Positions 6,457-7,114 of a stretch of 7,114 nucleotides of DNA are shown one piece after another. Position 1 is the stretch's first letter; each line of letters starts with the position of its first letter. Position numbers and translations under genes: made by a program. The stretch is from Methylocystis sp. (GTDB taxonomy: Bacteria > Pseudomonadota > Alphaproteobacteria > Rhizobiales > Beijerinckiaceae). The notes under the pieces were generated by a model. That model was given only the letters and a program-made list of their open reading frames with translations, did no database searches and was not told the origin of the DNA. The stretch spans positions 1-7,114 of the forward strand of contig JALRFG010000101.1 in the NCBI GenBank assembly GCA_023253795.1, in the 5' to 3' direction.

Positions 6457-7114
6457 TGTTCGGGTTCGGAATCCTCACCGGCCTCACCTTTCTGCCGCTG
6501 GTCGGCGTCGCTTTCCTGCTGACGCAGCGAGGCGAAGATGCGGCGACGCTGCGCAACATCCGCTGGGCGACGTTGCTGACGACGTTGGCGACCTTCGCGC
6601 TGTCGCTGGTCGCGTGGACGCGTTTTGACGCCACAAGCGCAGCGTTCCAGCTCGTCGAGGAGCACCCCTGGTTTGGCTCGGGCCTCGTCTACAAGCTTGG
6701 CGTCGATGGCTTCTCGATGCCCTTCGTGTTGCTGACGACCTTCCTGATGCCTTTTGCGATCCTCGCCTCCTGGGAGTCGGTCGAAAAGCGCGTCAAGGAA
6801 TATATGATCGCCTTCCTCGTGCTGGAGACGCTGATGATCGGCGTGTTCTGCGCGCTCGATCTCGTCCTCTTCTATCTGTTCTTCGAGGGCGGCCTCATTC
6901 CGATGTTCCTGATCATCGGCATCTGGGGTGGCAAGCGTCGCGTCTATGCGAGCTTCAAGTTCTTCCTCTACACGCTGGTCGGTTCGCTGCTGATGCTGAT
7001 CGCCATTCTGGCGATGTATGGTCACGCCGGCACGACGGACATCGCCGTTCTGCTGAAGACCGACTTCCCGAAGGACATGCAGTTCTGGCTGTGGCTCGCC
7101 TTCTTCGCCTCCTT
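6456..7114 (+). CDS. nuoM: NADH:quinone oxidoreductase subunit M (ND4 type), 3' partial
   Basis: NuoM is the middle antiporter-like proton-pumping subunit of the membrane arm. The window holds the first 219 complete codons with no stop, under half of the roughly 500 residues expected. Hydrophobic segments lie at about 2-22, 34-53, 83-104, 114-132, 135-155 and 166-188. The essential helix-5 glutamate is Glu144 in LFYLFFEGGLIPMFLIIG (139-156), at the same number as E. coli Glu144. YKLGVDGFSMPFVLLTTFL (79-97) and KFFLYTLVGSLLMLIAILAMY (168-188) are further family signatures. The conserved antiporter-core lysine of later helices (Lys234 in E. coli) lies beyond the window. The ATG shares its A with the nuoL TGA stop and has a strong GGAGGA site upstream. 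nuoN is expected to follow outside the window. Confidence 0.97.
   Translation, partial: MFGFGILTGLTFLPLVGVAFLLTQRGEDAATLRNIRWATLLTTLATFALSLVAWTRFDATSAAFQLVEEHPWFGSGLVYKLGVDGFSMPFVLLTTFLMPFAILASWESVEKRVKEYMIAFLVLETLMIGVFCALDLVLFYLFFEGGLIPMFLIIGIWGGKRRVYASFKFFLYTLVGSLLMLIAILAMYGHAGTTDIAVLLKTDFPKDMQFWLWLAFFAS

Noticed and set aside
6387..7025. Open frame on the - strand (212 codons) opposite nuoM
   Set aside because: The composition is very rich in Glu, Asp, Arg and Gln, as expected for the complement of a membrane protein gene, and it has no family motif. nuoM on the + strand explains the region.
1..7114. A novel or accessory system embedded in the operon
   Set aside because: All genes are standard complex I subunits in canonical order, with gaps of 51 bases or less and no inserted gene, repeat boundary or base-composition break.

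Overview
The window is a stretch of the nuo operon, which encodes the proton-pumping NADH:quinone oxidoreductase (respiratory complex I, type I NADH dehydrogenase). Seven genes lie head to tail on the + strand in the canonical order: nuoG (5' end cut off), nuoH, nuoI, nuoJ, nuoK, nuoL and nuoM (3' end cut off). Every identification rests on family motifs visible in the translations. No RNA gene, mobile element, CRISPR array, recombination site or transcription terminator was seen, and no stretch longer than 51 bases lacks a gene.

The DNA is G+C-rich with strong G/C preference at third codon positions. The proteins look alphaproteobacterial: NuoG lacks the extra N7 cluster motif, NuoH has ADRK in place of ERK, NuoI is short with two CxxCxxCxxxCP motifs, and the G-H-I-J-K-L-M order is uninterrupted. 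The Hyphomicrobiales (Rhizobiales) are my best guess. Details of NuoG and NuoL hint at the methylotroph or Beijerinckiaceae/Methylocystaceae side, but that placement is weak without a search.

Layout: nuoG 1-1854, 15-base gap; nuoH 1870-2901, 8-base gap; nuoI 2910-3398, 51-base gap; nuoJ 3450-4052, 12-base gap; nuoK 4065-4373, 7-base gap; nuoL 4381-6456, which overlaps nuoM (6456 to the window end) by one base. This spacing points to one polycistronic message with at least partial translational coupling. The only gap with visible structure is nuoI-nuoJ. It holds a GNRA-loop hairpin next to the nuoJ ribosome binding site, and nuoJ starts with GTG.

How the parts work together: NuoG and NuoI carry iron-sulfur clusters of the peripheral arm and pass electrons from the NADH module toward quinone. 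NuoH forms the membrane side of the quinone chamber and links it to the proton channels. NuoJ and NuoK continue the polar axis, and NuoM and NuoL are the antiporter-like pumps, with NuoL reaching back along the arm through its lateral helix. nuoA-F and nuoN are expected outside the window.

I found no undescribed system. The points most worth a second look are a 50-residue histidine/aspartate-rich loop in NuoL, the nuoI-nuoJ hairpin, and a six-fold TTC run encoding hexa-phenylalanine in NuoH.
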